A stretch of 64,000 nt of DNA from CAZBME01 sp964645835 (GCA_964645835.1 CAZYDG010000085.1:62001-126000), one strand, 5' to 3'; counted from the stretch's first letter, positions 27,276 to 37,184 are shown. Program-made: numbers and translations. The notes: generated from the sequence alone by a model not told the origin.

Positions 27276-27909
27276 AGCGCTGTCGATCATAATACTTATT
27301 TCGGGTGTGATATTTTTCACATTCGGGACAAGTTTTGCCGCGATTACACGGGCGGTTAAAGCGCCGTCCCTGCTTAAAAATGTTGCCTCACCCACTCGTG
27401 CGACTAATCAGCAAGCAGCCCCACAACCTGCCGCGCAAACTGCCGCAAAGCCGGCAACCCCATCAACAACGCAGCCCGCGGCACAACCGGCAACGTCGTC
27501 CCCTCTCATCTTCAATTTTGACCCCCATGGGAAGCCCGATCCCTTCAAGCCTTTTGTCGATGCGGAAATTGCTTTAAAAAAGAAGCAACTGGAAGAGCAG
27601 CTTAAAAAGCAGAAAAAAAAGCAAGCAGTTTTGCCCTTATCCCCGTTGCAGCGCGCTGGTATTGAACAATTCAAGCTAGTTGGCATCGCGGGAAACAATA
27701 TCAGCAGAAAAGCAATTATCCAGGATATGAACGGCAAATTCTATCCCATTGCGATAGGAATGTTGATCGGTCTTAACCGCGCCAAAGTTGTCGAGATTCG
27801 AGAAAGTAGCGTCTTATTGGAAGAGCCGCTCGCCGGTGGTTCGAAAACACCCAAGAAAAAATTTATCGAGATGAAGCTTCGTAAAGAAGGAGATGAGGGA
27901 AAACCATGA
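27259..27909 (+). CDS. pilP: type IV pilus protein PilP
   Basis: Periplasmic link between PilN/PilO and the PilQ secretin; 216 residues. N-terminal signal segment (IIILISGVIFFTFG then SFAA), an Ala/Pro/Gln-rich linker (about 45-80) and the folded beta domain (about 125-190, QFKLVGIAGNNISRKAIIQ). There is no lipobox cysteine, unlike many PilP lipoproteins; the hydrophobic N-terminus may stay as an anchor. ATG 27259 follows AGGAAAG and overlaps pilO by 17 bases. Confidence 0.9.
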   Translation: MKRQSRALSIIILISGVIFFTFGTSFAAITRAVKAPSLLKNVASPTRATNQQAAPQPAAQTAAKPATPSTTQPAAQPATSSPLIFNFDPHGKPDPFKPFVDAEIALKKKQLEEQLKKQKKKQAVLPLSPLQRAGIEQFKLVGIAGNNISRKAIIQDMNGKFYPIAIGMLIGLNRAKVVEIRESSVLLEEPLAGGSKTPKKKFIEMKLRKEGDEGKP

Positions 27910-29651
27910 AAAGCAAAGCATCCTGGCTAAGATGGGGCCTATTGCTATTTTTACTGATGTTTTTTGCAATCGGGTCGGTCATATCGGCGGATACGGCGCC
28001 ATCGAGCCCTCAACCACAGGGAAAAGGGGATGTTGGGATATCGGCTAATACTGGATATTTCGAAGATATCCTCTTTGAAAAACTAGGGAATAAAGAAAGA
28101 GTATCTTTTCCTATCTCAAAAAAATCCGTCGTGCATGTCGAAAACACATCAACATCATCAGTTACCGTAACTCTGGATAACCTTTTTATTCCCACCGATC
28201 TGAAAAATTCGCAGGGAGAAGGTAAGCTCACGAATGTTGTTCGTGTTCTTTCTCTTCAGAAGATGGACAAAGGAAGCCCCGTTGCCGTTTTAACGATAGA
28301 ATTGCAAAAGATGGTTCCCTATCGTGTTATTGAAAAGGACCGGCAGCTCGTACTCGATTTTGATGTATCATCCCTGCAGACTAAGAATAGTGATTTAAGC
28401 ATGTCGCCCATGAGCGCCCTTCCCGGTGCCGGGACTGCTACCACACCGATTGTTTCACAGAAAGCGCAAAAAGCGGCCGCGTTTGCCGGCAGTTCGGAAA
28501 AAACAGCGAAAAGCCTCCTGAGCCAGAAAATTACCCTGGATTTTCAGGAAGCGAACATCAAATCCGTCCTTCGTCTCATGTCGGAGCAGGGCAGTGTGAA
28601 TATTGTTTCCGGGGATGATGTTAAAGGCAATGTTACCCTTTACATTAAAGACGTTCCCTGGCAGCAGGCCCTTGATACCATTTTGGAGATTACGGGGCTG
28701 ATCAAGGAAGAAAGCGGCGACATTGTAATTGTGAGGACGCCGGCGGCAAAGAATGCGGAAGATACAGTTCGGTCAACCTTACAGGCATCCAAACGGAAAC
28801 TGGAAGATGACCTGAACACTGAAAAATCCCGGAAGGGATTGTTGCAGCAGGTCATGATCGAGGCCAAGATCGTCGAGATAACGGATACCTTTTCAAGGAA
28901 TCTTGGCATTCAGTGGGGATACGGTTCTTCCACTACAGTAGGCAGCGGAAATTATCCTTTCGGTATCTTGGCCGGGACCAATCCGCCATCCCAGACGGGT
29001 GGCCTGACCAGTTTGACCACAGGCGTTGCCTTGACCCCATCGGCTCTGGCCGTTAATTTCCCCGCAGCCATTGCACCGTCGATCGGGATCGTGGCCGGGT
29101 CCGCCTATTCGCTCATTACCGCGCAATTATCAGCTCTTGAACAAACCTCAAATGCCCGGATTATTTCAACACCCCGTGTTCTGACCATGGAAGATAAAAA
29201 GGCAATTCTGCGACAGGGATCGGAAATCCCTGTCGTGACGCCCGCCACGTCCACCTCGCCGGCAACCACAACCTACAAACCGGCCGAGCTTCGCCTGGAA
29301 GTCCAACCCAAGATAACGGCGGATGGCCGCATCTCCATGATTATCACGGCGAATAACGATCGACCCGATACGGCCAATAAAGATCTTGCCACAGGGAATA
29401 TGCCGGTCTTGACCAATAAGATCGATTCCAACGTTGTTGTCAATAACGGCGATACGGTTGTCATCGGCGGAATTATTCAGACCCAGGACACGATACAGGA
29501 AACCGGTGTTCCCTGGCTGGCAAAGATTCCCGTCCTGGGTTGGCTTTTTAAACAAGAAAGCATAACAAAAATCAAAAAGGAATTGCTCATCTTTGTAACT
29601 CCGCGTATCATCAAAGACGCCAGTTCACAGGACCAGGCAAGAGCGCTGTAA
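27906..29651 (+). CDS. pilQ: type IV pilus secretin PilQ
   Basis: Outer-membrane channel for the pilus. It has 581 residues: a signal peptide (about 1-28), one AMIN domain (about 45-155, HVENTSTSSVTVTLDN), and an STN/N0 domain (about 205-265, KITLDFQEANIKSVLRLMSEQ). The secretin core has EAKIVEITDTFSRNLGIQW, the VNNGDTVVIGGI strand and the closing PWLAKIPVLGWLFK and LLIFVTPRII motifs. It is compact, with a single AMIN domain and a short N1-like region. The start overlaps pilP by four bases. Confidence 0.95.
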   Translation: MKSKASWLRWGLLLFLLMFFAIGSVISADTAPSSPQPQGKGDVGISANTGYFEDILFEKLGNKERVSFPISKKSVVHVENTSTSSVTVTLDNLFIPTDLKNSQGEGKLTNVVRVLSLQKMDKGSPVAVLTIELQKMVPYRVIEKDRQLVLDFDVSSLQTKNSDLSMSPMSALPGAGTATTPIVSQKAQKAAAFAGSSEKTAKSLLSQKITLDFQEANIKSVLRLMSEQGSVNIVSGDDVKGNVTLYIKDVPWQQALDTILEITGLIKEESGDIVIVRTPAAKNAEDTVRSTLQASKRKLEDDLNTEKSRKGLLQQVMIEAKIVEITDTFSRNLGIQWGYGSSTTVGSGNYPFGILAGTNPPSQTGGLTSLTTGVALTPSALAVNFPAAIAPSIGIVAGSAYSLITAQLSALEQTSNARIISTPRVLTMEDKKAILRQGSEIPVVTPATSTSPATTTYKPAELRLEVQPKITADGRISMIITANNDRPDTANKDLATGNMPVLTNKIDSNVVVNNGDTVVIGGIIQTQDTIQETGVPWLAKIPVLGWLFKQESITKIKKELLIFVTPRIIKDASSQDQARAL

Positions 29652-29721
29652 ACCGCAATGAAAGTTTCTTTTTTCCATGCTATCAGGACTAAGGAATCTC
29701 GAAGTGAATAAGGAGACGGTA

Positions 29722-31701
29722 ATGAAACGGGTGATGAAAATTGTGCCCCTCGGTATCATTTCAGTGGTTTTGATAACCTTCCTCGTAAGTGGATGCGGGA
29801 GCGGGGGGCCAAGTGCGCCGTCTGCGCCCGTGCAGGCAGCCTTGGGATCCGGTCCCGTTGTCCTTATGTCCAGCAGCCCCCAACTGAATTCCGATGGAGC
29901 GACAACGGTAACTCTGACGGCTTTGGTTCGGGACAGCAGTAACCGGGCTATGGCCAATCAAACCGTTGCCTTTTCTGCCTCTTCTGGTAATTTAGTCGTT
30001 ACAAGCTCTACGACGGATACGAATGGTCAGGCGACAGCAACCTTGGGAACTGGTTTCGATCCCACGAACAGAGATATTTCGGTAAGTGCAACATCGGGGT
30101 CATACAGTGCGGCGACGATCGTCAGCGTCGTCAATACAAATATTGACATCAGCGGCCTTTCATCGCTCTCTTTGAATGATTCCGTGCCGTTGATCATTAC
30201 ATTGAAAGATTCGTCAGGCAAAGGCATCGCAGGGAAGACCGTCACTGTAACGTCAAGATACGGTAATCCTCTGTCGGCTTCATCCTTTGTGACCAACAGC
30301 AGCGGTCAGATTACAGTAAACGTCACGGCGGCCAAGCAGGCCATGTTTATCAGTCTGGCCTCAGACAATAAGGTCTCTACATTATCCTCAAGGTACCAAA
30401 AGGATTATGTGGCCCTGGTAACGGATGTGACCGGGGCGCCCATTGTCGGGGCGACCATCACACCGAAGGTGAAGCCCGTGTATTATCGGAAAGGCTACTA
30501 TCAGTGGTCGACAGCCGCATCGATGTGGAGCCTTGTGCCAACCCTCGTGGCGGCGTCGAGCACACTGCCGGCGATTCCTGCCTGTGCCAATGAGGATAGC
30601 ATTACCCATAATCCCCTTTACGATTATAACGGCGTTTTGGATCCCGGCGAGGATGTAAATAACAATGGCCGTCTGGATCCGGGGAATGTTGCATCCGTCA
30701 CGGCGACAACGACGGATAGTACTGGCCATAGCGTCGTAAGTGTTGTCTATGCAAGAGACTATGCCTCTTGGGTGAATGTCAAGCTGGAGGCCTGGGCGAG
30801 CCTCAATGGCAGTACGACCAGCGCTTCGGCTACTTTCACGCTCCCCGGGGTGAACGGGGATTATCTCGATCAGACAGTTATTCCTCCGGGATATACGAGC
30901 CCCTTCGGGGCATCATCTACTTGTTATGCGGACTTGTTCCTCGTCCCCGTTTCTCTTACGGAGATCGATCTGAACTGGTTGGCAACTTCCCAGGCGATCA
31001 ATTATCGTGTTTACCGAAACGCGGTCTTAAGGGCTACAGTGACGACGAATTCATTTGCGGACATTGGGCTGACAACCAATCAGACCTATTGTTACAATGT
31101 CAATTATGTTGATGCCTTGGGGATTGAACGGAAACTGGCCGATCAGGTCTGCGGGACAACCCTTGTTCCTGTTACGGTACCGCCTGCGGCGCCGACCGGT
31201 CTGGTGGCAACAGCGGCTTCGTCATCGCAGATTAATCTTGTCTGGAATAACACGCTCAATGCAGCAGGGTACAAGGTTTACCGTGGAGTAACCTATGTCA
31301 AGTCCATCACCACAAACGGTACGACCGATACGGGATTGTCATCCAATACGCAGTATTGTTATGCCGTGACAAGTTACGATTCAACCGGAACGGAATCGGC
31401 AAAATCTACAACATCCTGTGCAACAACGAATGTTACAACACCTGCCGTACCATCCGGCATCGTGGCAACACCAATCTCCCAGACGCAGATCAACCTGACA
31501 TGGATAGCCTCTGCCGGCGCTGCCGGATATAATCTTTACAGGACCGGTGGAGGAGCGACGGTAACTCTCTCTACGACCGCAGCAAACATCTCCGATGTGT
31601 CGTGTACGAAGCAAACGCAATACTGTTACAGTATCAGCGCCTTCGACGTCTCGGGGAATGAATCCGCCAAGTCCAGTCCCGTCTGTACGGCGACGCAGTA
31701 A
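29722..31701 (+). CDS. large surface lipoprotein with Ig-like (Big) and fibronectin type III domains
   Basis: The protein has 659 residues. The signal peptide ends in the lipobox LVSGC (Cys 25). Next come bacterial Ig-like domains (about 50-135, PQLNSDGATTVTLTALVRDS; a second about 145-235), then a module with a Tyr-rich strand. An EF-hand/dockerin-like loop pair (DYNGVLDPGED, NNNGRLDPG, about 307-327) suggests calcium binding, and three FN3-like repeats (about 410-659) each have a W/Y core and repeated TYCYNV/QYCYAV strands. Probably an outer-membrane or pilus-associated adhesin. AAGGAGA precedes ATG 29722. No homologue name can be given; its position between pilQ and the pilY1 operon suggests a link to pili. 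Confidence 0.75.
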   Translation: MKRVMKIVPLGIISVVLITFLVSGCGSGGPSAPSAPVQAALGSGPVVLMSSSPQLNSDGATTVTLTALVRDSSNRAMANQTVAFSASSGNLVVTSSTTDTNGQATATLGTGFDPTNRDISVSATSGSYSAATIVSVVNTNIDISGLSSLSLNDSVPLIITLKDSSGKGIAGKTVTVTSRYGNPLSASSFVTNSSGQITVNVTAAKQAMFISLASDNKVSTLSSRYQKDYVALVTDVTGAPIVGATITPKVKPVYYRKGYYQWSTAASMWSLVPTLVAASSTLPAIPACANEDSITHNPLYDYNGVLDPGEDVNNNGRLDPGNVASVTATTTDSTGHSVVSVVYARDYASWVNVKLEAWASLNGSTTSASATFTLPGVNGDYLDQTVIPPGYTSPFGASSTCYADLFLVPVSLTEIDLNWLATSQAINYRVYRNAVLRATVTTNSFADIGLTTNQTYCYNVNYVDALGIERKLADQVCGTTLVPVTVPPAAPTGLVATAASSSQINLVWNNTLNAAGYKVYRGVTYVKSITTNGTTDTGLSSNTQYCYAVTSYDSTGTESAKSTTSCATTNVTTPAVPSGIVATPISQTQINLTWIASAGAAGYNLYRTGGGATVTLSTTAANISDVSCTKQTQYCYSISAFDVSGNESAKSSPVCTATQ

Positions 31702-31722
31702 GCCGATCGTGACCTGCCGTAT

Positions 31723-31759
31723 CCGATGCATCTCTTATTACAATTAAGGGATGCATCGG
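31723..31759. terminator. hairpin between convergent genes
   Basis: CCGATGCATC (31723-31732) pairs with GATGCATCGG (31750-31759), with a partly paired AT-rich loop. It lies 22 bases after the lipoprotein stop and before the - strand pilY1 end. No T-run follows on either side, so termination is only suggested by position. Confidence 0.45.
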
Positions 31760-31764
31760 GCAGT

Positions 31765-32065
31765 TAGCAGGCTGTTGAAAAATGCCCATCTGCTGCGTTG
31801 CGCTGCAAGCCTCCCCCGCTTTCGCGAGGGCAGGCTACATCAACGTACTTCGTATGTACGCCATTCCAATTCTAAATCAAAGCTCTATCATCGTTGTCTT
31901 CGTCATCGGCTCCTCGACGTATTTCTTTATACGTCTGCGTCGTCTCTTCCTCGCCGCCTTGATATCATCTTTGATTTAGAACCGGAATCATTCCTTGACT
32001 TTTGCGCGCCTTGCATCTCGACATTTTTGAACTGCCTGCCTAAAATCGAGCTTTTCAACAATATA
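31765..32065. repeat. MITE-like palindromic repeat, family A, copy 1
   Basis: Begins AGCAGGCTGTTGAAAAA and ends near CTTTTCAACA, an imperfect terminal inverted repeat. It shares its outer about 90 and 60 bases with the copy at 48946-49146 (GCTGCGTTGCGC, AAGC.TCCCCCGCTTTCGCG.GGGCAGGCTACATC, GCGTGCCTTGCATCT.GACATTTTTGAAC). The centre differs and holds its own perfect 13-base inverted repeat, TTCTAAATCAAAG (31870-31882) with CTTTGATTTAGAA (31969-31981). No protein of its own is convincing. It fills most of the 425-base gap 31702-32126. Confidence 0.7.
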
Positions 32066-32126
32066 GATCAATAGTTTCTTTCCTCTGTAGCTGCTTTTTA
32101 TGAAATAATTCACGCTGAATTCGCCA

Positions 32127-35100
32127 CTATTGTATTCGCCGGTCCCGCCAGAATAGCATGTTGGTTCGTGTGGATATGGTTGCCGGATCCAGATTTACTC
32201 GAGTGGTGGCGCCGCCCACGGTAATATAAAGATCCGGAGGCATCGAGTTTCCCGGCTTCAATGAAATGACTGGCGGGGAGGCGATGCCACTTCCGATGCT
32301 CATGCTCCTGTCTCCAGCGGAGTTGGCGGCGCCAGCACCCGTCGCAGCATTGATGACGTAGAGCTTGGCATCCCCTGCGACATTGCATCCTGTACCAGCG
32401 CCCGGCGTATAGGTCGTGAAGTAGATGTTGCCGCCGAAAACTATGGGTTCCCCGAGGATCTTTTCTGACTGGCCGGTGAGGTTGATATAGTAGCCATTCT
32501 TCGTCGCCGTCTCTGTGTAGGTCGAGCCGTTTGACGACAGGTTGTCGAAAGCTGTCCGGCTGCATGGAGCTGAGGAACATTGATCAACTTTAACAGCCCA
32601 GAAGCAGCCTGCCAGGGTGCTTCCCGTGGGATCGACCTTGTCGCCTGTTCCCCAGTAGACCCATAGCTTTCCACTTATGTCTCTGCTGACGGTGGCAGCG
32701 CCGTAGATGGGCTGCTTCCTGGATTGTGCCTCGCCTCCAACCTTGGTCAAGAGCAGCCTTCCCTTCCAATTGTCGTAGGAGCAAGTTGACGGGCTCGACG
32801 CATCACAAAACTTGAACTGCCACATATTGCCCCCCATGTCTCCCACAAAAACCTTGTCCACAAATCCGTCCATGTCTGTGTCAACGGCGATAGGCGCGGC
32901 TGGAATGCTGTATTCCATATCGGCATCATCTCGATTTGTATAGCTCCAAATAATTCCTCCCGTGCTCAGATCAATGACGAAGAAACCCTTCCCCGGCTTG
33001 CCGGTATCGGGACATGTGTTACCTGTACATTCCCCGGCATTGTAACCGCCACCGATGAACCCAACCCATTTTTCATTTCCGTTCACTTTTACACGTCCGA
33101 TGGCCATTTTGCTCCAGGGCTCGCCGAGGTAAGGCGCCTGAGTTGCATTGGCGTGCATGCGCCATTTGAAAGCGGGAAAGTTGTCGGTTACATTTGTAAA
33201 ATCAAAGGCCCAGTAGCCGCAGTAATAGGGTGTGGCAGTGCTGAATGTATCACTGAGACCCGCGTCGCAGGATGTGACGGAACTCCAGTACTTGGTGGCT
33301 GAGGCAGCCGGAGTCCCTGTCGTGTAGTCCCTGTCGTTGCGCCCGACGCTGAAGACGACAAGGGTGCGCCATTCGGTATCGTGTTTGGTTGTGCCGCTGC
33401 CGCTGCCCAGCCAGATATCGGCTGCGACTACGGGGCCGTCGACGAAGTATTGATGGGTCTTTCCGGAGCGAGCTGCAGGTGTATCTGCCGTGTGACTGGC
33501 ATACTTTAATTTGCTGAGCAGGTTCGGTGGGATGAAACTCCAAAATTCCGCTCCGTCTGCGGTCTTGAAGGCATGAAACTGTCCGTCGTTGGCCCCGGCG
33601 ATAACAATGCGGCGCTGGTTGGCGGTGGTCCGCTCATGAGCTTCCCGGAAGTTTTTGAAAGCATTTGTGCTCCCCGCATCGACATGGTCATAGAAGTATG
33701 GTGATGGTGTGCCAATGGTAACTGGATTGGAATGGAAAATATCTCCCAGTTTCCAATTGTCGGGATTATAAGTGGCCTCGCCGCGGAAGTAGCCCACGAT
33801 ATTGTCCCTTGCTTTGCCGTCAACTACACCTAGTTGGTCTGCTGTGACGGCGGTGGCCACACAATAGCCAGAACAGAAAGGGGCGCTGAACGTCTCCGTT
33901 GAAAAGCGTGTTATCCCCGAGGCTGAATATGTATATATGTGGCGTGCAGAAGCGGTGGTATTCTTCAGAACCTCGCCTGCGTCCCAGACTGGGGCGCCTA
34001 TGGCGCCGTCTGTCGTATTGATATTGTATTTTTTGAGGGAGCCTTTCCAAAATGGGTCATTGCCGGACGGTTGCAGAGATGCTTCATAAAGGTAATTTTC
34101 ATCTACCGTACGGGATGAGGAAACGGAGGCTGATGAAAAGGAGTGGGCCCTTTCTATGATCGTGGAAAACATCGTGCCCAAATTGGAGACGAGGCCGGCT
34201 GCGTCATCGGCAAAATAGGCCTCGCCATTTATGTCGGTTCCTCCATGAATGGCCATGCTGTTCAGTGCCGGCCGGCTTTCTGCCGTAAGTGCCATGCCCA
34301 AAACATAGGTTTTAATATCGAATATATAGGTATTGTTGCCGATGTTTTTGGTAATGGTGCGCAGGGCATCAATCCGTGAGAGCAGGCCGGGCAAGAGATT
34401 GCTTGCCGAATCCTTTCCTCCTGTTTCGTTGACGCTCGGCAGGCCATCCGTGACATATACGACGAAGTTCTGCTGGCACCAGTCCAGGATGGGGCTAGTA
34501 TAATTGGCGTTGCTCTGGTAGTCTCTTTCACCCTTGAAATAATTGGCAGCGGACCGGAAAGTTCCCGCTGCAGGCGTCAGACCCGCGTTGATTACATAGG
34601 CGCAGGTATTGGGATTACCGGTGCTGTTGCAACTCATGTAACCCGGCTCGTCATTTTCCTTGGTGGCCAATTTTGTCAGGAGAGCGGTTTTCTGGTCATC
34701 ACTGCCGGTGTTGTTGTCGTCGACGGTGACATGGAGATAACCGCCGCCGGGCGAATTTCCAGCAAGCCAAGTTTGCCCCGCAGCGTACCAGTATAGACGT
34801 CGTCCGAGATTATTAAAGCCCTGGGCAGTATCTTCGTCAGTGGGGTTGAATGTGCTTCCGAATGAATAGCTGCTGTAATTGCCGCTGTCATCGTTGGTCC
34901 CCGTTTTGGATCCAAAACAACTGTAATTGTTGTATACGTTGTCATTATTGCTGTAGTCGGCGGCATAGCAGAAGCGGGTCCCGGTGTTGCCGCCATTATA
35001 AAAGGCACCCGGAATTTTGTAATAAATATACCGGCTCACATCCACTGGGTTTGCCATACGGTTCTTCTTTGGGTAGATCAGGTTGCAATAGCGCGTGCGT

Positions 35101-35627
35101 TGTTCACTCCCGGCTATGTAATTCGTGATGATTTCATCGCGATAAGTTGCATCAAAAGCAGTATTCTGACCTCCACAGCCGCTTTGACAGGCCGCCTGAG
35201 CTGTCGCATCGCTGGTCCGGCAGTAAGTATCGCATGCAGCCGGGGGGTCAGGACAGTAGGATTTGGGGTCATAGGAAACAAAATAGGGGGCGTTGTGGAG
35301 GTAGTACTTGCTGGAAGCTGCCAATTTGTAAGACATGAGGCCGATGCGCATCCTATCGGCATAGGTGTTGACGATGCTGATCAGGGCTTTTCGGCCCTCG
35401 ACGGAACGGCTTCCCGCAGCCCAGGAGGATATGGAATTTCCCTGGAAGTCCTTGTCCATACTGTTGGAATTGTCGAGAACAAGAAGGACGTTCGGCTTTA
35501 CGTTGTTGGTGATGTTGAAAAGGTCCTCTTCGTCGGCTCCGGCATTTTGTGGGCCTGCCAATAGACAGACAATGCAGGCTAGGATAAAAATTGATATGAG
35601 GCTATCAATATTAAGTTCATCGCACAT
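32127..35627 (-). CDS. pilY1: PilY1-like type IV pilus tip adhesin
   Basis: A 1166-residue exported protein. A hydrophobic signal segment (about 10-30) leads into a von Willebrand A-like domain with the MIDAS motif DNSNS (52-56) and many Cys residues (CPDPPAACDTYCRTSD region). The C-terminal half is the PilY1 beta-propeller (from about 640: VVIAGANDGQFHAFKTADG) with the calcium-loop-like DTDMDGFVDKVFVGD (about residue 905). PilY1 regulates pilus extension and retraction and mediates adhesion. It is the last gene of the minor-pilin operon and overlaps the gene before it by 11 bases. Confidence 0.92.
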   Translation of the reverse strand: MCDELNIDSLISIFILACIVCLLAGPQNAGADEEDLFNITNNVKPNVLLVLDNSNSMDKDFQGNSISSWAAGSRSVEGRKALISIVNTYADRMRIGLMSYKLAASSKYYLHNAPYFVSYDPKSYCPDPPAACDTYCRTSDATAQAACQSGCGGQNTAFDATYRDEIITNYIAGSEQRTRYCNLIYPKKNRMANPVDVSRYIYYKIPGAFYNGGNTGTRFCYAADYSNNDNVYNNYSCFGSKTGTNDDSGNYSSYSFGSTFNPTDEDTAQGFNNLGRRLYWYAAGQTWLAGNSPGGGYLHVTVDDNNTGSDDQKTALLTKLATKENDEPGYMSCNSTGNPNTCAYVINAGLTPAAGTFRSAANYFKGERDYQSNANYTSPILDWCQQNFVVYVTDGLPSVNETGGKDSASNLLPGLLSRIDALRTITKNIGNNTYIFDIKTYVLGMALTAESRPALNSMAIHGGTDINGEAYFADDAAGLVSNLGTMFSTIIERAHSFSSASVSSSRTVDENYLYEASLQPSGNDPFWKGSLKKYNINTTDGAIGAPVWDAGEVLKNTTASARHIYTYSASGITRFSTETFSAPFCSGYCVATAVTADQLGVVDGKARDNIVGYFRGEATYNPDNWKLGDIFHSNPVTIGTPSPYFYDHVDAGSTNAFKNFREAHERTTANQRRIVIAGANDGQFHAFKTADGAEFWSFIPPNLLSKLKYASHTADTPAARSGKTHQYFVDGPVVAADIWLGSGSGTTKHDTEWRTLVVFSVGRNDRDYTTGTPAASATKYWSSVTSCDAGLSDTFSTATPYYCGYWAFDFTNVTDNFPAFKWRMHANATQAPYLGEPWSKMAIGRVKVNGNEKWVGFIGGGYNAGECTGNTCPDTGKPGKGFFVIDLSTGGIIWSYTNRDDADMEYSIPAAPIAVDTDMDGFVDKVFVGDMGGNMWQFKFCDASSPSTCSYDNWKGRLLLTKVGGEAQSRKQPIYGAATVSRDISGKLWVYWGTGDKVDPTGSTLAGCFWAVKVDQCSSAPCSRTAFDNLSSNGSTYTETATKNGYYINLTGQSEKILGEPIVFGGNIYFTTYTPGAGTGCNVAGDAKLYVINAATGAGAANSAGDRSMSIGSGIASPPVISLKPGNSMPPDLYITVGGATTRVNLDPATISTRTNMLFWRDRRIQ

Positions 35628-35952
35628 TTCTGATCACGACATCCTTGAGCTTGTTATCGACAAACGTCATTTCTGCTAACTTCGAGTCCTTCCCTATACC
35701 GCCGAAATCGGATACCTGTACGTTTTGCAGATCATATTTCTTGCCATTTTTAAGATACAGTGTACGGCTGTCGAATGATCGGACAATATAGGTGATGCGC
35801 TTGATTTTGTGGACGGGTACTGCATGTGGTTGTCGGGTGGGCAGGTTTGTAATGGTATGAACGGTAGCGGCAGAGGCCTCTGCTCCCCACAATAGAAATA
35901 TGCCGCTGATCGTAATGCAGAAATTTTTTATTAATAATTGCGACAATGACAT
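35617..35952 (-). CDS. small secreted protein of the minor-pilin operon
   Basis: A 111-residue protein with a signal peptide (about 1-28, ending GAEASAA) and a small beta-rich remainder (RITYIVRSFDSRTLYLKNGKKYDL, then AEMTFVDNKLKDVVI). ATG 35952 has AAGAGGAAG upstream. It lies between pilX and pilY1 and overlaps pilY1, so it is probably translated with it. It occupies a role reminiscent of pilY2 in Pseudomonas, which follows rather than precedes pilY1, but no sequence relationship can be claimed. Probably periplasmic. Confidence 0.7.
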   Translation of the reverse strand: MSLSQLLIKNFCITISGIFLLWGAEASAATVHTITNLPTRQPHAVPVHKIKRITYIVRSFDSRTLYLKNGKKYDLQNVQVSDFGGIGKDSKLAEMTFVDNKLKDVVIRNVR

Positions 35953-35965
35953 AATTACTTCCTCT

Positions 35966-36448
35966 TTACTGGTAGCTCGTACCCACCGGAACGGGGGCAT
36001 AACCCACACCGACATCAAGCTGAGCGCGAGTGTTATAAGATGTATTTTCCCCTGTAATGGTTACGGTATAGGGTGCCATACCATACCCCTTGCCAGCCTC
36101 CATAGAGTATCCCGGCAAGGCCAGGAGGGCACGCCTCAGAGCCACCGGCTGTGTTATCCGGTAACGGCAGGCGGGATCGGCGTCCACCTGTGTCCAATTG
36201 TCATATAGGTCCGGCGGCGCTGCTGACGCAGGATCGAATCTTTGTATCAACCGACTGAGTCCTGTTTCTGCGGACATGAGGGCCTTTTTTGCGCCTACGC
36301 TTCTGGCGCTGATCTGCAGATCTGACGTTGAGATGTGAATGACCAGCATGGCCAGAGCAAAAAGAATCACACAGACGATAATTGCGCCAATGATGGCAAA
36401 ACCTCTGTTGCAGAGCTGTTTGCGGTTATTGCATGACGGGAATGACAT
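35966..36448 (-). CDS. pilX: PilX-like minor pilin
   Basis: A 160-residue protein with a short positively charged leader, a prepilin-like cleavage site before FAIIGAIIVCVILFALAML, and a TSDLQISARS region typical of PilX N-terminal domains. The Glu normally at position 5 of mature pilins is not seen, as is common in PilX/GspK-type tip pilins. ATG 36448 has GAGG close upstream; GTG 36466 is an alternative. Its 5' end overlaps pilW by 23 bases. Confidence 0.82.
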   Translation of the reverse strand: MSFPSCNNRKQLCNRGFAIIGAIIVCVILFALAMLVIHISTSDLQISARSVGAKKALMSAETGLSRLIQRFDPASAAPPDLYDNWTQVDADPACRYRITQPVALRRALLALPGYSMEAGKGYGMAPYTVTITGENTSYNTRAQLDVGVGYAPVPVGTSYQ

Positions 36449-37184
36449 GGTTCCTCGGGATAACACTGGTGGAGTAGATAAGCCGTCTTTTTCGCTTTGT
36501 ATTGGGATCGACGTCTTGCGTCTCTACTGCCAGGGTGATTTGGATCCGCCGGATGTCAGGAATGGCGGCGGGCAATTGTGTTGCTCCGCTGCCATAGGTC
36601 ATGGGTTGTCCTGAGGCGTCAAAATACCGGAAGACGGGGATAGCGGGATTCAGAAGGCCATTGATCACTCGGATGGCACGATTATTATCTGATGATGCCC
36701 CGAGGAATGGTTGTTTGCCACCACTGCAACTGGTTTCACGGCCAATGTGATCATTGTCCACATATTCGTAATGAATGATTTCGTTTTCTGCTCCCAGGTT
36801 ACCGTCACTTGCGCCTGCTGTGCCTCCTGCGATGTCCATCTCGATCGTGATGGAATTGTCTGTTGCCTCCTGGATGCCCCGGTATTCCTGTTTCGACGAC
36901 AGGTCCGTGCAGTTGTCAAAGTCGGTACAGCTGCTTATCCCTTTGCAGGTTCGCCACATATTCGAAGCAAAGGTAGGATTATATGAGGCCATGCCTATTT
37001 CCATGGCCATTATGTCCAGGGCGGGCTTGACGTCCTGTTTGGCCGCCACCTTTCTTTCCAGGGCGGAAGAAATCCTTTGGACCGAATTGGCGGTGGAATA
37101 GACAACGACCATCAGGACCATAAAAATGCTCATGGCCACCATAATTTCCGCCAGCGTATATCCGTTATTCCCTGTGAGCCTCAT
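36426..37184 (-). CDS. pilW: PilW-like minor pilin
   Basis: A 252-residue prepilin. Leader ending in NNG followed by YTLAEIMVAMSIFMVLMVVVY, with Glu at mature position 5. The C-terminal region contains Cys pairs and a beta-rich domain (RRIQITLAVETQDVDP). ATG 37184 follows GGAAAGGG and overlaps the pilV stop (ATGA); the frame stays open upstream inside pilV but this is out-of-frame reading of that gene. Confidence 0.88.
   Translation of the reverse strand: MRLTGNNGYTLAEIMVAMSIFMVLMVVVYSTANSVQRISSALERKVAAKQDVKPALDIMAMEIGMASYNPTFASNMWRTCKGISSCTDFDNCTDLSSKQEYRGIQEATDNSITIEMDIAGGTAGASDGNLGAENEIIHYEYVDNDHIGRETSCSGGKQPFLGASSDNNRAIRVINGLLNPAIPVFRYFDASGQPMTYGSGATQLPAAIPDIRRIQITLAVETQDVDPNTKRKRRLIYSTSVIPRNHVIPVMQ

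Noticed and set aside
31765..32065. Short open frames within the family A repeat as real genes
   Set aside because: They follow the palindromic repeat and lack ribosome sites; the same stretch in the other copy is not open.
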